Below are positions 1-11,824 of a stretch of DNA of 64,000 nucleotides, one piece after another; positions within the stretch are counted from its first letter, which is position 1, and each line of letters starts with the position of its first letter. The stretch covers positions 6,346,501 through 6,410,500 of the forward strand of contig NC_084819.1 in NCBI RefSeq assembly GCF_963583255.1, written 5' to 3'. A program made the translations under genes and the position numbers. The DNA is from Pyrus communis. Taxonomy: Eukaryota > Streptophyta > Magnoliopsida > Rosales > Rosaceae. The notes under the pieces were generated by a model. That model was not told the origin of the DNA. It did not search any database and was given only the letters and a program-made list of their open reading frames with translations.

Positions 1-271
1 TTGCAAGGAGTTCGAATCTTACCTTCTAGACGTCGATCCGTGCGTGAAAGGTTGGTTTTGAAGTTCGTCCGTACACTTGAGAAGGGGAGAGAGAGAGAGA
101 GAGTGTTCGAGACAGAGGGTAGTACACAGGAGAGGATGATAGGGATGAGGGTGTGTGTGTGGTCCAGATGCAACCAGCCAAACAAAAAAAATAACCACCC
201 CAAAATGACAAATAACTACCAAATCGTCATTTCACACTTATGGTACAAATAATTCGGGACGGGCTGTCACA
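1..271 (-). repeat. 3' LTR of the gypsy chromovirus, partial
   Basis: It matches 7120-7397 with a few substitutions and short indels (for example in the GA-rich tract near 85-103). It ends at the TGTCACA motif, which reads TGTGACA as the LTR start on the minus strand. The remainder lies to the left of the window. Confidence 0.92.
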
Positions 272-286
272 ACCTACCCTCTTAAG
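272..286 (-). other. Polypurine tract of the gypsy element
   Basis: On the minus strand this reads as a purine-rich tract (CTTAAGAGGGTAGGT) ending exactly where the LTR begins with TGTGACA. This is the expected position for plus-strand priming in reverse transcription. Confidence 0.7.
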
Positions 287-328
287 AAAATTTCGTCTCG
301 AAATTACACAACAACAACAACCCAAACA

Positions 329-3300
329 TTAGTAACCATAAAACAAGCGGGGATACAAATCTCTCATCCGGTCTTCCGTTTCCCAAGTAACCTCCTCCGA
401 TGAGTGATTCCTCCACAAAACTTTCACTAAACTCACAGTTTTGTCCCTCAGAACCTTTTCTTTCCAATCCAAAATCGTTACTGGTTCCTTGTAATATGTC
501 AAATCCAGATTAATTTCCAATGGTTAAGGAGGTATTACATGTGAAGGATCCACAACGTAATGACGAAGCATGGACACATGGAAAACATTATGCACTTTAG
601 CCAGCTCAGAAGGCAACTCAAGCCTGTAAGCCACCTCACCAACTTGCTCGGTGATCATATATGGTCCGATATACCTGGGACTTAAGTTACATTTCTTTCC
701 GAACCGTACTACACCTCTCCACGGTGAAAGTTTCAGAAACACCTAATCACCAACTTTATACACTCTGTTAGTGGTATGCCTGTCCGCTAAGCTCTTTTGT
801 CAATCCTGAGCCACTTTTAGGTTAGACTTAATTACCTAAACGTTCTGAGTAGTCTCATCTACAATCTCGGGGCCCACCAAAACTCTTTCTCCGACCTCTG
901 ACCAACACAAGGGTGTACGACAAGATTTACTATACAGTGCCTCAAATGGTGACATGCCGATACTCGAATGAAAGCTGTTGTTGTAGGCAAATTCCATTAA
1001 ATCCAACCTTTTGTGCCAAGTATCGCCAAACTGCAACACCGAAGATCTCAACATATCCTCCAACGTCTGAATGGTCCTCTCTGATTGTCCGTCTGTCTAA
1101 GGATGATATGCCGTACTGTAGAGTAATCTTGTACCCAAAGCTTCATGAAAAGCCACCCAAAATTTAGAAGTAAATCTTAGGTCACGATCTGAGACAATAC
1201 TCACTGGAACACCATGGTACTTCACAATCATCATAGGAACAATTCAGCTAATCGGCCTAAAGAATACTTTTCCCTCACTGGAATAAAATGCGCTGACTTA
1301 GTAAGCCGATCAACTATTACCCAAATGCCGTCAAAACCATTATGTGTATGCGGAAGCTTGTACACAAAATCCATAATAATATTTTCCCATTTCCACTCTG
1401 GAACGGGAAGCGGCTGCAACAACCTAAACGACTTCTTCCTTTCAGCTTTAACCTGTTGGCAAATGGCACACCTACTCACATACCCAGCTATCTCTCTTTT
1501 CATACCCAGCCAATAATAAAATGGTCAAATGGTATGATACATTTTAGTACCTCCTGGATGGATCGCATAAGCTGAGATATGCGCTTCATCAAGAATTGCT
1601 TTCTTTAATTCCAAATTATTCAGCACAAACATTCTACCCTCATGCATAAGCATGTCATCCGATTCTCAAACTCTAAAGTCTTTCTTTTTCCCTTGATTCC
1701 TTGCTTGAATTATTTCCTGGGTCTCTTCATCAACCATTTGGGCTTCAAGTACACGATCAATTAAAATCGGCCTAACTTGAAAATTAGCAAGTAAGGCTAC
1801 CTCCTGATCTTCTACCTCTAACTGCACTCCAGTTGATCTTAAATCTGCCAGAAGAGGAACATGACTAACGTACAATGCATTAATACGGCCTTGAGATTTC
1901 CTGCTAAGTGCATCAGCTACCACATTCGCACGACTAGGGTGATAATCAATCGTGCAATCATAATCACTAAGCAGTTCCAACCATCTCTGCTGACGAAGAT
2001 TAAGATCCCTCTGAGTGCAAAGATAATGAAAACTCTTATGATCTGTAAAGATCTTACATTTTTCTCCATAAAGATAATGTCTCCACATCTTTAAAGCAAA
2101 GATAATGGCCGCTAACTCCAAATCATGCGTAGGGTAATTCAACTCATGAGGCTTTAATTATCGTGAAGCATAAGCAATCACCCTACCATGTTGCATCAGC
2201 ACACATCCCAGACCATTTAAGGAAGCATCACTGTAGACTTCGAAATTACCATTATCATCCGAGAATGCCAAAATAGGTGCATAAGTGAGACAATACTTCA
2301 ATTGCTAGAAACTCTGTTCACAATTATCATCCCACTCTAATTTAACATCCTTCCTCGTTAACCTTGTCAGTGGTAAGGTAATTACGAAAAAATCCTTTAC
2401 AAACCGTCGGTAATATCCTGCTAAACCAAGAAAACTCCTCACCTCAGTGACGGTTCGTGGCTGCTTCCAATTCTTCACTACTGCTACCTTTTGAGGATCC
2501 ACCAAAATACCTTGAGCAGATATGATGTGCCCCAAAAATGCCACTTGATCTAACCAAAATTGGCACTTGCTAAATTTAGCATATAGTTGGTGTTCCCTCA
2601 ACCTTTTTAACACCAAAGTAAGATGTCGAACATGCTCAAATTTAGACTTAGAGTATACTAGGATATCATCAATAAAGACAATGACAAACCTATCCAAATA
2701 CGGCTGGAATACTCGGTTCATCAAATCCATAAAAGCTGTTAGTGCATTCGTCAATCCAAATGGCATTACCAGAAACTTGTAATGACCATAACGAGTCCTG
2801 AAAGCTGTCTTAGGGACATCCTCACTACTGATCTTCAACTGATAATAACCAGACCTCAAATCAATCTTGGAAAATACACAAGTACCTCGAAGCTGATCAA
2901 ACAAATCATCTATACCCGGCAATGGATAACAGTTTTTAATTGTTACCCGATTCAATTGCCGATAATCAATGCATAGCCTCAAAGTCCCGTTTTTCTTCTT
3001 CACAAACAACACTAGAGCTCCTCAGGGTGAAGTACTAGGCTGAATAACACCTTTATCCATTAATTCTTGCAACTGGATTTTCAATTCCCTCAACTTAGCA
3101 GGAGCCATTCGATAAAGAGTTAAGGATATAGGATTAGTACCTGGAAGCAAATCAATGGTAAACTCCACATCTCGGTCTGGCGGCAATCCAGGTAAATCGT
3201 CAGGGAAAACATCAAGGAAATGCCTGACTACCCTTATGTCTTCCACGCTACTAGGAGCAACATTGTTCAACACTACATGAGCTAATAACAACCTTTTTGT

Positions 3301-3708
3301 TCGCACAACAAAAATAACGCCATGTCTCACCCCACTCTTCTTACCCACAAAAGTAACCACAGGTAATCCAGGACGATGGAAGATAACTGTTTTCCCGTAA
3401 CAATCAATATTGGCACGATTAAAATGCAACCAATCTGTGCCCAAAATCACATCAAAATCAACAATATCTAACGGGATAAGGTCAGCTGGCATAACAACAT
3501 CCTCCACCATCATTGGACATCCTGGATACACACAATCAACATAACATTTCTCCCCTCTAGGCATAGCAAACTCTAAATCATACCCTAGAGGTGTATGGTG
3601 AGGTTGCGTCACTTGAGCAAATGTATGAGAAATAACAGAATGTGTAACACCACAATCAATCAATACTCTAGAAAAATAATCAAGGATATTTAACGTACCC
3701 ATGATCAA
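329..3708 (-). pseudogene. Gypsy pol: protease, RT, RNase H, integrase, chromodomain (broken)
   Basis: Read on the minus strand from 3708. The aspartic protease is at about 3708-3022, with DCG at the active site where DSG or DTG is usual. Reverse transcriptase is at 3012-2305, with an intact FIDD catalytic motif near 2665. RNase H with the TDHKS motif is at about 2142-1666. Integrase follows at about 1510-524: a CAICQQ zinc-binding part, first Asp in MDF, second Asp in SDRD near 1190, and Glu in SERTIQ near 1100. A chromodomain is at 520-329 (WETED...YP.LF pattern). Stops and frame changes separate these blocks, including a stop in the usual HPQTDG motif. The integrase and chromodomain style is that of the Tekay/Del lineage. 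This is a dead copy. Confidence 0.9.
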
Positions 3709-5120
3709 GTCAGGATTATTCTGAGCATCTTGCAGAGAAATATTGTGGATGCGCCTCTGGGTCTGCTGTCGTCCACCACGACCTCTACTAGGCTGACCAC
3801 CTCAACCCTGCACATTTCGCCCCTGACTAGGCTGACTAGACTGCCTTGAAGATCCTGCACTACTAGTAGCAATCTCTCCTTGCTGAGGCTGTTCTCCCTG
3901 GTACCACTGAGATCCACCTGCTGGAATGGAAGGATACGATATATAACCTCTGGAGTACTAAGGATACCTATTCTGAGAATAAGGATCCTGGGAATACAGA
4001 TACTGTCCTGGAGCATAAGGAACAGCATCACCCTGATAATAGTAGGCACCACCACGACCCATTTGACCATAACTACCAGGTCCTGGAACCTGCTAGATCG
4101 GTGCAGGTGGTGGCAAGAAAGACTGTTGGGGCCTCTGCTGACTCTGGGGACAATTTGCAGCTCTATGTCCCATTTTCCCACAAGTGAAACAACCACTGCT
4201 GCCTCTCATGCATTCTCCAAAATGTTGATTGTTACACCTGCGGCACAACGGAGCTCTTCCTCTACTAGTATCGCCCTGTCTTTGGCCTCTAAGACCCCCA
4301 TAAAATCTACCACCTCTTCCTTGACTAATGGCACTAAAACCTCCGCTGGAAGAACTGGAACTAGTCCCACCTCGCTTAAAACTCTGGGTCTTGCGAGGTC
4401 CTAGAGATGCATGACCTTTGCCATTATCATTTTTCCTTTGATTGCCATCTTTTTCTTCCTCCTCACTCTCGCTAGGCATGTTCTCGGAATCCTCAATTCT
4501 CAACAAAATCTCATAGAACTCCTGATAAGAGTCACAAGGAGTAGTGGTCGCCATAGAACATCATTTCTTCTTAGTACCCAATCGAAAATGACAAAGCATC
4601 TCACCCGGATTGGTAGCAACCTCTGGATAATAACGAGATAAATCAGTGAACCTCCTATAATATTCATTCGCCGTCAACTTCCCTTGCCTCAACTCAGTAA
4701 ATTCTTTCTTTTTACGATCAATGTACTCAGGAGGCACATACCTTTTTCGAAACAAATGCTTAAACACTTCCCAGTCAACCCTTTCCTTTGGGGTCAAACG
4801 ACAGACCTTTTGTTTCTACCAGGATGACAATTCCTTACCCAAGAACCAAGAAGTCGTCTTTACCTACCTTTTAACAGGAAGATTCCCCTGATTATGCAGC
4901 ACTCAGAAAGTCTTTTCAATATGGTCAATCCACCGCTCAGCTCCCTTAAAACCCTCGTGGCCCTCAAACTTATCCAGCTTCAAATTATACATGGTCTCCA
5001 GAGGAGTTCTCTGGGGAGGGCGGAGCACCGACTGAATAGTGGTAGCAATAGCTTCCCCCAATTGAGCTACATCGGGGAAAATAGGCTCAACAGAGCGACG
5101 TGGTTCCTACGAGACGGCAT
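3705..5120 (-). pseudogene. Gypsy gag with zinc knuckle (broken)
   Basis: A plausible start is the ATG at 5118-5120, just inside the primer binding site, followed by an RRNHVA start typical of the family. The capsid-like part reads to about 4561 with several stops (near 5010, 4880 and 4825). The stretch ending GTKKK at 4561 is followed by a stop. The next frame (4554-4093) carries an acidic and then Arg/Gly-rich segment and the CCHC knuckle CFTCGKMGHRAANC near 4190-4150. A Gln/Pro/Tyr-rich tail runs on in another frame to 3705. Gag packages the element's RNA; this copy is interrupted. Confidence 0.85.
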
Positions 5121-5185
5121 AGTTATGACAGAAGACACCAAAACAATTAGAACACTCACAAAATATGCAGGACTACCAAACCTAT

Positions 5186-5197
5186 GCCCTGATACCA
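5186..5197 (-). other. Primer binding site, initiator tRNA-Met type
   Basis: On the minus strand this reads TGGTATCAGGGC, close to the usual plant TGGTATCAGAGC, and lies three bases inside the 5' LTR edge at 5201. Confidence 0.82.
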
Positions 5198-5200
5198 AAC

Positions 5201-7397
5201 TGACACACCCCTACCGAAATTAAGGCGTGCTGGTCGTCACGTGAGGGTGACGTAGCCATGTGCACATTGGGGAAGAAAAAGATAAAAATAAACGTACGAA
5301 TAAATAAAAACCAAACTACTAAATAAACTAATTAAAGTAACACATTAACGCGAGACTAAATGTGATAAACATAATCAGAGCACAGAAAACCTAAGTGCAG
5401 TCCAGAAGAAGAATACTAATTACACAACCCCCAAAGGTGATCCTACATTTGTGATGTTCTGTCAGAACCACCGTCAAGTCCTCGTGAACCACCAAAGCTA
5501 CTTCTAACTAGAACCTGGAGGGGCGCAAAACAAAAAGTGTGAGTGGGCAAAAACAAAGCTTTTGAAAAATCATTTCATTATCAAAAGTTTTAACCCTTCG
5601 CCGTAAAATCTGTATAGTTCCCAGAAAATAGAATATACACATATATTGAAAACATGCTCAGAAATATGCCATGTCGAATGCCTCCACATAAAATGTAAGT
5701 AACCCAGGTAATGTCAATCAATGCAAGTAATATGTCAGCCGGAGTTATCTAACGTGACCTGTACGGCTGAATCTAGAGCTCAAATCCCCAACTCACTAAC
5801 TATATCTACACACGAGTTGGAACCACCTACAATGGTCTGTACGACAGGACTGGGTGTAAATAAATACGCTCAAGTGCTACGATCACATAAAGACTGGGCG
5901 AATAATCGCGGGTCACCTACGAGTCGGAACCACCTATAATGGTCTGTACGACAGGACTGTGCACCTAACTTGGATCCAAGAAGAGCGTGTGGTGTGGGAG
6001 GTGAACATCACGTGAAGGACTGTGCTCTACTCTGGGCGGGAGCACTAACATCGGGGGTGCAGGTTATGAGTTCTCTATGCATCGCACATAACCACTAATT
6101 CACAATCATAAACCATAAACTTACCTAGCACTTACCTGCGCCTTCACAACACTAAACATACATATATGCAACTACTAATGCATAAATAAATAGGCAAATG
6201 CTATGCATGGCATTTAAAACATATAATCACTCTATTTCATTTTCTGGGAAGAACCACAAGTATATAGGTATATACGGAAAACCAAAAGCCCACTCACTGA
6301 TATGTGGAAGGGTCGTAACCCCCTTGTCTCGAGTGACTGTGCTCGTCCTCAGGATAGGTCTCACCTATATGCGAAACAACTATAAAAACGTCAATTTAAA
6401 GTACATAACGAAAACTAGGTAATAACTTCTAATACAATGCTCAAATGAGGTGTTTGGATATACCAACGTGATCTACTCAACCTCATGAACATCCCTATAT
6501 TTTTAAAATAATTTTTCGACCACCCACGCGCTGGCCAAGGCACGGCCAGACGTGCCGGCCGCGCGCGGGCACGTGCCTGGCATATGTGTGGTAGCCCTAA
6601 CGGCGTTAGGGAATATTCCGTCCAAAAAATAGAATATACCGTTAAAACTAACCTGATGCCGTTAACTGCCGTTATGAATATTTCGTTAATCTTAACGGAA
6701 TATTCCCCTTTCTTCTCTGGCTAGTCGCCGGACTCCGTCGCCGTCGCCAGAAATTGGGAAAAACTTCCATTCGTCAAATCTCACTCATTTCTCAACCAAA
6801 ATTCATGAATTTTGTATGAAAATGAAGCTTACGAAGAGTAGAACAAAACCTTACCACTTTGGGAACCCAAAACCAACGGAATCTCACCGGAAAACCCACG
6901 GTATTCCGGCCAAACCTGCAACTCATTGAAACTGGGCTTCCCGACGTCCAAAACACTTCAACTTTCTTCCCCGAGCTTCGTGAGAGTGTTCTAAAGCTCC
7001 CTATGACATTAAAAACTCCTAAAAACTTCACAATCATGTGTGCATGAAATCTGGGGTTAGGTTTCTCGAGGTTTTCGAAGGTTTCAAGTCTCACAAATGG
7101 TATAAATGAACTCAGGAACTTGCAAGGAGTTCGAATCTTACCTTCTAGACGTCAATCCGTGCGTGAAAGGTTGGTTTTGAAGTTCGTCCGTACACTTGAG
7201 AAGGAGAGAGAGGGAAAGTGTGTTCGAGACAGAGGGTAGTACACGGGAGAGAGGATGATGGGGATGAGGATGTGTGTGTGGTCCAGATGCAACCAGCCAA
7301 ACAAAAAAATAACCACCCCAAAATGACAAATAACTACCAAGGGCAAAATCATCATTTCACACCTATGGTACAAATAATTCTAAGACGGGCTGTCACA
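5201..7397 (-). repeat. 5' LTR of the gypsy chromovirus, complete (about 2.2 kb)
   Basis: The LTR is bounded by the primer site on the left and by TGTCACA (TGTGACA on the minus strand) at 7391-7397. It is 2197 bp long, usual for this lineage. It contains a direct repeat of roughly 45 bp, seen twice around 5815-5860 and 5920-5965 (a shared ACAGGACTG tail). A GA-rich tract and GT-rich segment lie near 7200-7280. Confidence 0.9.
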
Positions 7398-7873
7398 CTT
7401 AAAGTGCTTTTCCAAGATCAACGTGATTTTTTATTAAGATGATTTTAAAAATATTCTCACCAAATGCACTTTCAGTTATTTTAAAAGCATTTTCAAACCG
7501 GTCATAATTTTTTGAAAAAAAAAGGGAAAATTAGGTTCACATCATTCTTTTAGTTACTCCATTGATTAAAATCCTATTCATTTTGAATTTTTGATCAAGG
7601 TCCTTGGGTATTAATAACATCATTAATTATTTGAATAATAATTTTTTTTAATTTTTAAATATATTCCTTTAGTGTTAAAAATGTTACAATTAGTATATTT
7701 ATATTTATGGCTAATTTTTTTATCATATATTTTTATTTTTAGTTTGTACCAATTTTAATTTGCAAATATTTTTTAATTTATACCAATTTCCTTTTCATTT
7801 TTAATTTGCACCCATATATTAGTTTCTTTTTGTGCCCATATTTTTTAAAGTTTTATTTGTGTTTGTACCCATG
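7398..7873. other. AT-rich intergenic DNA with TTTGTACC-like repeats
   Basis: No coding sequence is seen. From about 7740 the sequence repeats short motifs such as TTTGTACCCA and TTTATACCAATTT. These continue on the far side of the Cassandra LTR (8260-8320) and after the next element (9310-9480). The stretch therefore looks like one AT-rich repeat split by later insertions. Confidence 0.6.
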
Positions 7874-8159
7874 TGTCACATTCCAGCCTGGGCCCCCACT
7901 ATATCCCAAGCTCGACTCCACCGTAGCACGATATTGTCCGCTTTGGGCCCCGACCACACCCTCACGGTTTTGTTTATGGGAACTCACACGAGAACTTCCT
8001 AGTGGGTCACCCATCATGGGAGTGCTCTCGCACGCTACTCGCTTAACTTCGGAGTTCTCATGGAACTTGAAGCTAGTTAGCTCCCAAAAGGTCTCGTGCT
8101 AGGTAGAGATGAGAATATACATATAAGGATCACTCCCCTGGGCGATGTGGAATGTCACA
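7874..8159 (-). mobile_element. Cassandra-type TRIM solo LTR carrying a 5S rRNA-like domain
   Basis: This is a 286-bp unit bounded by inverted TGTCACATTCC/GGAATGTCACA ends. On the minus strand, from about 8065 to 7993, it contains a segment very similar to plant 5S rRNA: AACTCCGAAGTTAAGCG, followed by GATGGGTGACC (the A-box and C-box parts of the internal promoter). A 5S-like LTR is the hallmark of Cassandra terminal-repeat retrotransposons in miniature. Only one LTR is present, with no internal region, so it is called a solo LTR. No convincing flanking target duplication was seen. Confidence 0.9.
7993..8065 (-). ncRNA. 5S rRNA-like domain inside the Cassandra LTR
   Basis: On the minus strand this follows the 5S pattern from TCCATGAGAACTCCG to the ACTAGGAAGT part, with the pol III internal-promoter elements recognisable. 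It covers only part of a 120-nt 5S gene and differs at several positions. It is a retrotransposon component, not a functional 5S gene. Confidence 0.8.
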
Positions 8160-8328
8160 CGTGTATACCGTCATGTGATATTTTATATAATGAATGATAA
8201 AAAAATTACATATGGTATATTTATGTTTTATGCCTAAACTTTGTATCATATATTTATATTTTTAGTTTGTACCCACTTTTAATTTGCAACATTTTTTTTT
8301 AATTTGTAGTATTTTCTTTGGCTTATAA

Positions 8329-8709
8329 TATTAACACCCCACAAATTATTGAACAAACCCCACATACTTAATACACTCCACATTTTCTTTTTCACTTAAA
8401 AATTATCTTAATACACCCCACGTACTTTCCCATAATACCCCCACACCCCACATTCTCAATATACATCTTATATTTTGTACATGCCCTACATCCAAGTAAA
8501 TGAGAAAATCCATAAAATAATTCAAACTACTAAAGTACAGATCTTATTCTAATTTGGATTTTTTGAGATCATTCTAAAGCATGGCTTTTTTATTGAGAAT
8601 TTGGCAGACGGCTATTGGCAGAAGAGACCCTAGATCCCCATCAAGTAGCTCTTTGCTTGTGTAATCTTTGTGAACAATCACTTCAACGAAGCACAAGCAA
8701 TATTTCTTC

Positions 8710-8743
<34 letters not shown>

Positions 8744-9293
8744 TTGCTGTTGCAATCGCTTCTGTTAGCTACTCCTCGGTACGAACCTGAGATCGAAAAA
8801 GAAAGGAAAAAACACACACATTAGGTCATAATTTACTTATAATCTAACAAAGCAAGTCCAATGCTATTCATGCTCTCAGATTGTACTCTAAAAGATAAAT
8901 AAGACTATAGAAGTTTAAATAACGCAGCAAACGCAAGATTAAATAGTTATTGATATCATCGAAATCACTAAAACAATGAAAAATATGAAGTCTTACCTCA
9001 TGTGAAGCTTCCGAAACATCGATTTCGTGTTTCATTCGTCAAAAACAATTTTTTCTCAATCAACATGTTTGTAGTTTCATTGGTTAGAGTTTTGTTCAAC
9101 AATGGAGGAGGAGAGAGTTTTGATAGTTGACAAGATAAATAATACGCTAAAAGTGATTTGAGTGTATTTAAAATTTTTAATTTTTTTAAAAACCTAATAA
9201 GGTCAAAATTGTCCTTGCATAATGGGGGTAAATAAGTGATTTAATATTAAATTTTAATGTGAGGTGCATTCTACATTTTGTGGGGTGTTAATA
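8329..9293. mobile_element. 965-bp non-autonomous DNA element with TAA target duplication
   Basis: The ends are inverted copies of TATTAACACCCCACAAA (8329-8345 and 9277-9293). TAA flanks both sides (8326-8328 and 9294-9296), which fits a PIF/Harbinger-like 3-bp target duplication. Just inside the left end the motif CACCCCAC or a close variant recurs about five times up to 8460, like subterminal transposase sites. No transposase is encoded. It includes a run of 32 C residues. It interrupts the AT-rich TTTGTACC-like repeat. Confidence 0.72.
8711..8742 (+). repeat. Homopolymer of 32 cytosines
   Basis: An uninterrupted C run (G run on the minus strand) inside the 965-bp element, after TATTTCTTCT. 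Such a long C tract is rare in plant DNA and hard to sequence, so its exact length is uncertain. Confidence 0.9.
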
Positions 9294-9296
9294 TAA

Positions 9297-9984
9297 AAAG
9301 CCTTTTCTTTTTAGTTTTATTTTGTACCCATGTATTAATTTCTTTTAGCGCCTATATTTTTAAAAATTCATTTGTACTCATAATTTTTAATCTTTTATCT
9401 GTACCCTAATTTATTTATAATGTACCCATTCTTCTTTATTAATGTACCACTTTGTTTTATGTGAAATGTACCAAATTTTTTTAACACTATGGATACATTC
9501 TTTTGCCATTTATTATTTCTTATTTTTATATAGTTTTTATCCATTTATTCAATCAAAATGTTTGAATTTTTTTATTGTAACTGTTTTTAATAGTATTATA
9601 ACGAGGGATTTTAAATTTATAGGATTATAAATCTCATAAAATATCAAACAATTAATGTAAAAACTATAAAACTATAACTATTAATAGTAATATAATGAGG
9701 CTGACAAAGTCAAGGGACATTGATTAAACTTTGAATACTATTAAAGTTTTAATTAAAGAATGATAAGAATTAGAGACCTGATCCAAAGTATTCCAAAAAA
9801 AAAAAAAAATCTTCTAAGTCTAGTCTCGTACAAAAGAAATAATTTTTCACGAGGCAATAAGCTATGGTTGTGGCGGCAAAAAAGTAAGGGGTTTGGATGC
9901 AAAGAAGCAAAGCAAAAACCAACTGGAGGGCTCGCAAGATAACAAGGTCAGCAAAGAGGAGGTGAACGGCTCAAGGACGACGGA
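9297..9984. other. AT-rich intergenic DNA, no gene seen
   Basis: Up to about 9480 this continues the TTTGTACCCA-like repeat seen left of the 965-bp element. The remainder is AT-rich unique-looking sequence with an A run at 9796-9809. No gene or named repeat was recognised. Confidence 0.5.
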
Positions 9985-11400
9985 GATTTCGACAGACTCC
10001 GTCCCCTTCTCTCTCTCATCTGTCCTAGGATAAAGAATTTTGCTAGTATATGTATTTGTTTGTGCCTAAATTCTTATGTATTTGTCCAAAACGTAATTGT
10101 AGAAATCAAGGCTTTTGTAAATTGTACCGATTCAGTTTTTTTCAAACTAATTTTCAGTGAATAATCTAATTAAATTCAGTGAATTGTTATGGGAACCTTG
10201 TATGTTACGCAATAATATTCGATTTGATTTTTTTATTTGGCCAAAGTTTTGAACTTTAGGATTTGAATGGGGTAGATTGAAAGTATGTTTGGATGGTTGG
10301 AAATTGTTTATAATTTGTATGTTTTTGAACCAAATTTGTGTGGGTTTTTCTGAAAGAGGGGCAATTAATTGCAGGAAGAACTGCGAGAGGTTATTACTTT
10401 TATTGTGAAGCAATCGGCAGCTTAATCACGAAGGTACTGAGAATGTAAACCCAGACACCTTTCTGATGATATTTATCTGGAGGTTGGGTTAGTAACTAAT
10501 TTTTCGCTTTCTTCCGGTGATTAAAATGTGACTGGTGACCGTTTAGGTTTATGTGGTGGTGGTTTTGTATTTCTTTGTTGAAATAGTCGAAGCAATTTAC
10601 AGTTTAAAGATTATACAAGCGTTATTTTTGTATTTCTGGACTTCTAAGCAGATAGTTACAAACGTTTATTTGATAACTCTTTGGATGGTTATTGTAATAG
10701 GATTAGAAATGTAAAGTTGTGTGGGAGCTGATAATACCTTTTTTTTTTTTTCTTCGTTTGGTGTGCTTACAATTGCTAGGGACTAAGTAATGAGCCACGT
10801 ATCTGATGAGTTGTGGGGTATAATCAGATCAAGTGATGGCATGAAACGTGAAATAGCAGAAACTGTTCGATCTGTCTACAACAAGTTGACTAATCCAAAT
10901 GGGGAAGCTAAGGGTGAAGCCTTCACTCGTGAATCGTGATGTTCCAGTTCAAACGAAGTTGACAGTAATGGCTTAGTTGTTGCTGCAGCCAGTGAAATTC
11001 CTGGTTTTGGCTGATGAGTTTTCGTGCATTTCAGTTTTCACTGTTACTATGTAACCATCAAATTTCAGAGACAATGCAGCCAAGGATCAATCTATGGTAA
11101 CTGCTTAATGAATCTTATATTGAGTTCCTACAATGGGAAAGTTCCTCTGTAATTCCCTTGCTAGAGTGCGATACTGTTGACATATTGTTGCATCTGGGGA
11201 TATAACTCCTGGATATTTAGTGTATTCAAAATTATTAGCTTCCTTAGATGTGGACCTGATGACCTGAGGTGTGAGTAAACAGGAAATCTGATGTTTATCA
11301 TTCTTGAGCAAGGATCTCGTCACCTCCTTTCCGTATTATTTGCTGACTGTGTGCAACATCTAGGTAAGGAGATTATAGAGTCTCCCAGTGGAAGTTAATT
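9985..11400 (+). other. Unrecognised transcribed-like or decayed gene region
   Basis: Lower AT content than its flanks and several exon-like stretches, but no long ORF. The clearest is at 10791-10940: a 49-codon frame from ATG to TGA (start MSHVSDELWG, end EAFTRES). It follows a T-rich tract ending in a CTAG at 10776-10781 that could be a 3' splice site. A pyrimidine-rich leader (CTTCTCTCTCTC) is at 10006-10017. I do not recognise the protein. It may be a partial or decayed multi-exon gene, or a non-coding transcript. Confidence 0.3.
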
Positions 11401-11824
11401 ATTAGACTTATATCAGCAGTTTTTTAAGTGAACAACTAACATACAACCTTAAATTGGATGGGAGAAAGTGCATATTGCGTTATGAGATTATTTTTTACTG
11501 TTTAGTCTTTGGCATCTATTTTGCACCCTTCTTCTTTGTCCACATCCTGTTTATTGTTGTTAATCTTTATTATTATATTTATGTTTTAATTATTTTTTCG
11601 ACGAGAAGCAGATCCAAGATTTCTACATCATATACCTGGTATGTGAGGTTTATTTCTGTTCTAGACTTAGATTGTCCAAGTCGTTATCTCCTTTAAAATA
11701 TTGCCATGTTATTGAAGGAAAACATAAGTAAATGAGTACATTTATGTTTGATCGCATAGAGCTCCATGAAGTTTGATGACATTACAAGTCACCAGGTGCC
11801 CACTATACGATAAACATCCATTAC

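Larger units (their letters stand above)
1..7397 (-). mobile_element. Ty3/gypsy chromovirus (Tekay/Del-like), degraded, 3' LTR cut by window edge
   Basis: The right-hand LTR (5201-7397) and the partial left-hand LTR (1-271) share their outer sequence: the start of the window is repeated from 7120. Between them, on the minus strand, lie gag with a zinc knuckle, protease, reverse transcriptase, RNase H, integrase and a chromodomain. That is the chromovirus order, with the chromodomain after the integrase C-terminus. A tRNA-Met-type primer site abuts the right LTR and a purine tract abuts the left one. The coding region has many stops and frameshifts, so the copy cannot make a full polyprotein. 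The outer target duplication cannot be checked because the left end lies outside the window. Confidence 0.93.

Noticed and set aside
8615..8824. A 69-codon frame with a proline run
   Set aside because: The Pro run is simply the 32-C homopolymer inside a non-coding transposable element.
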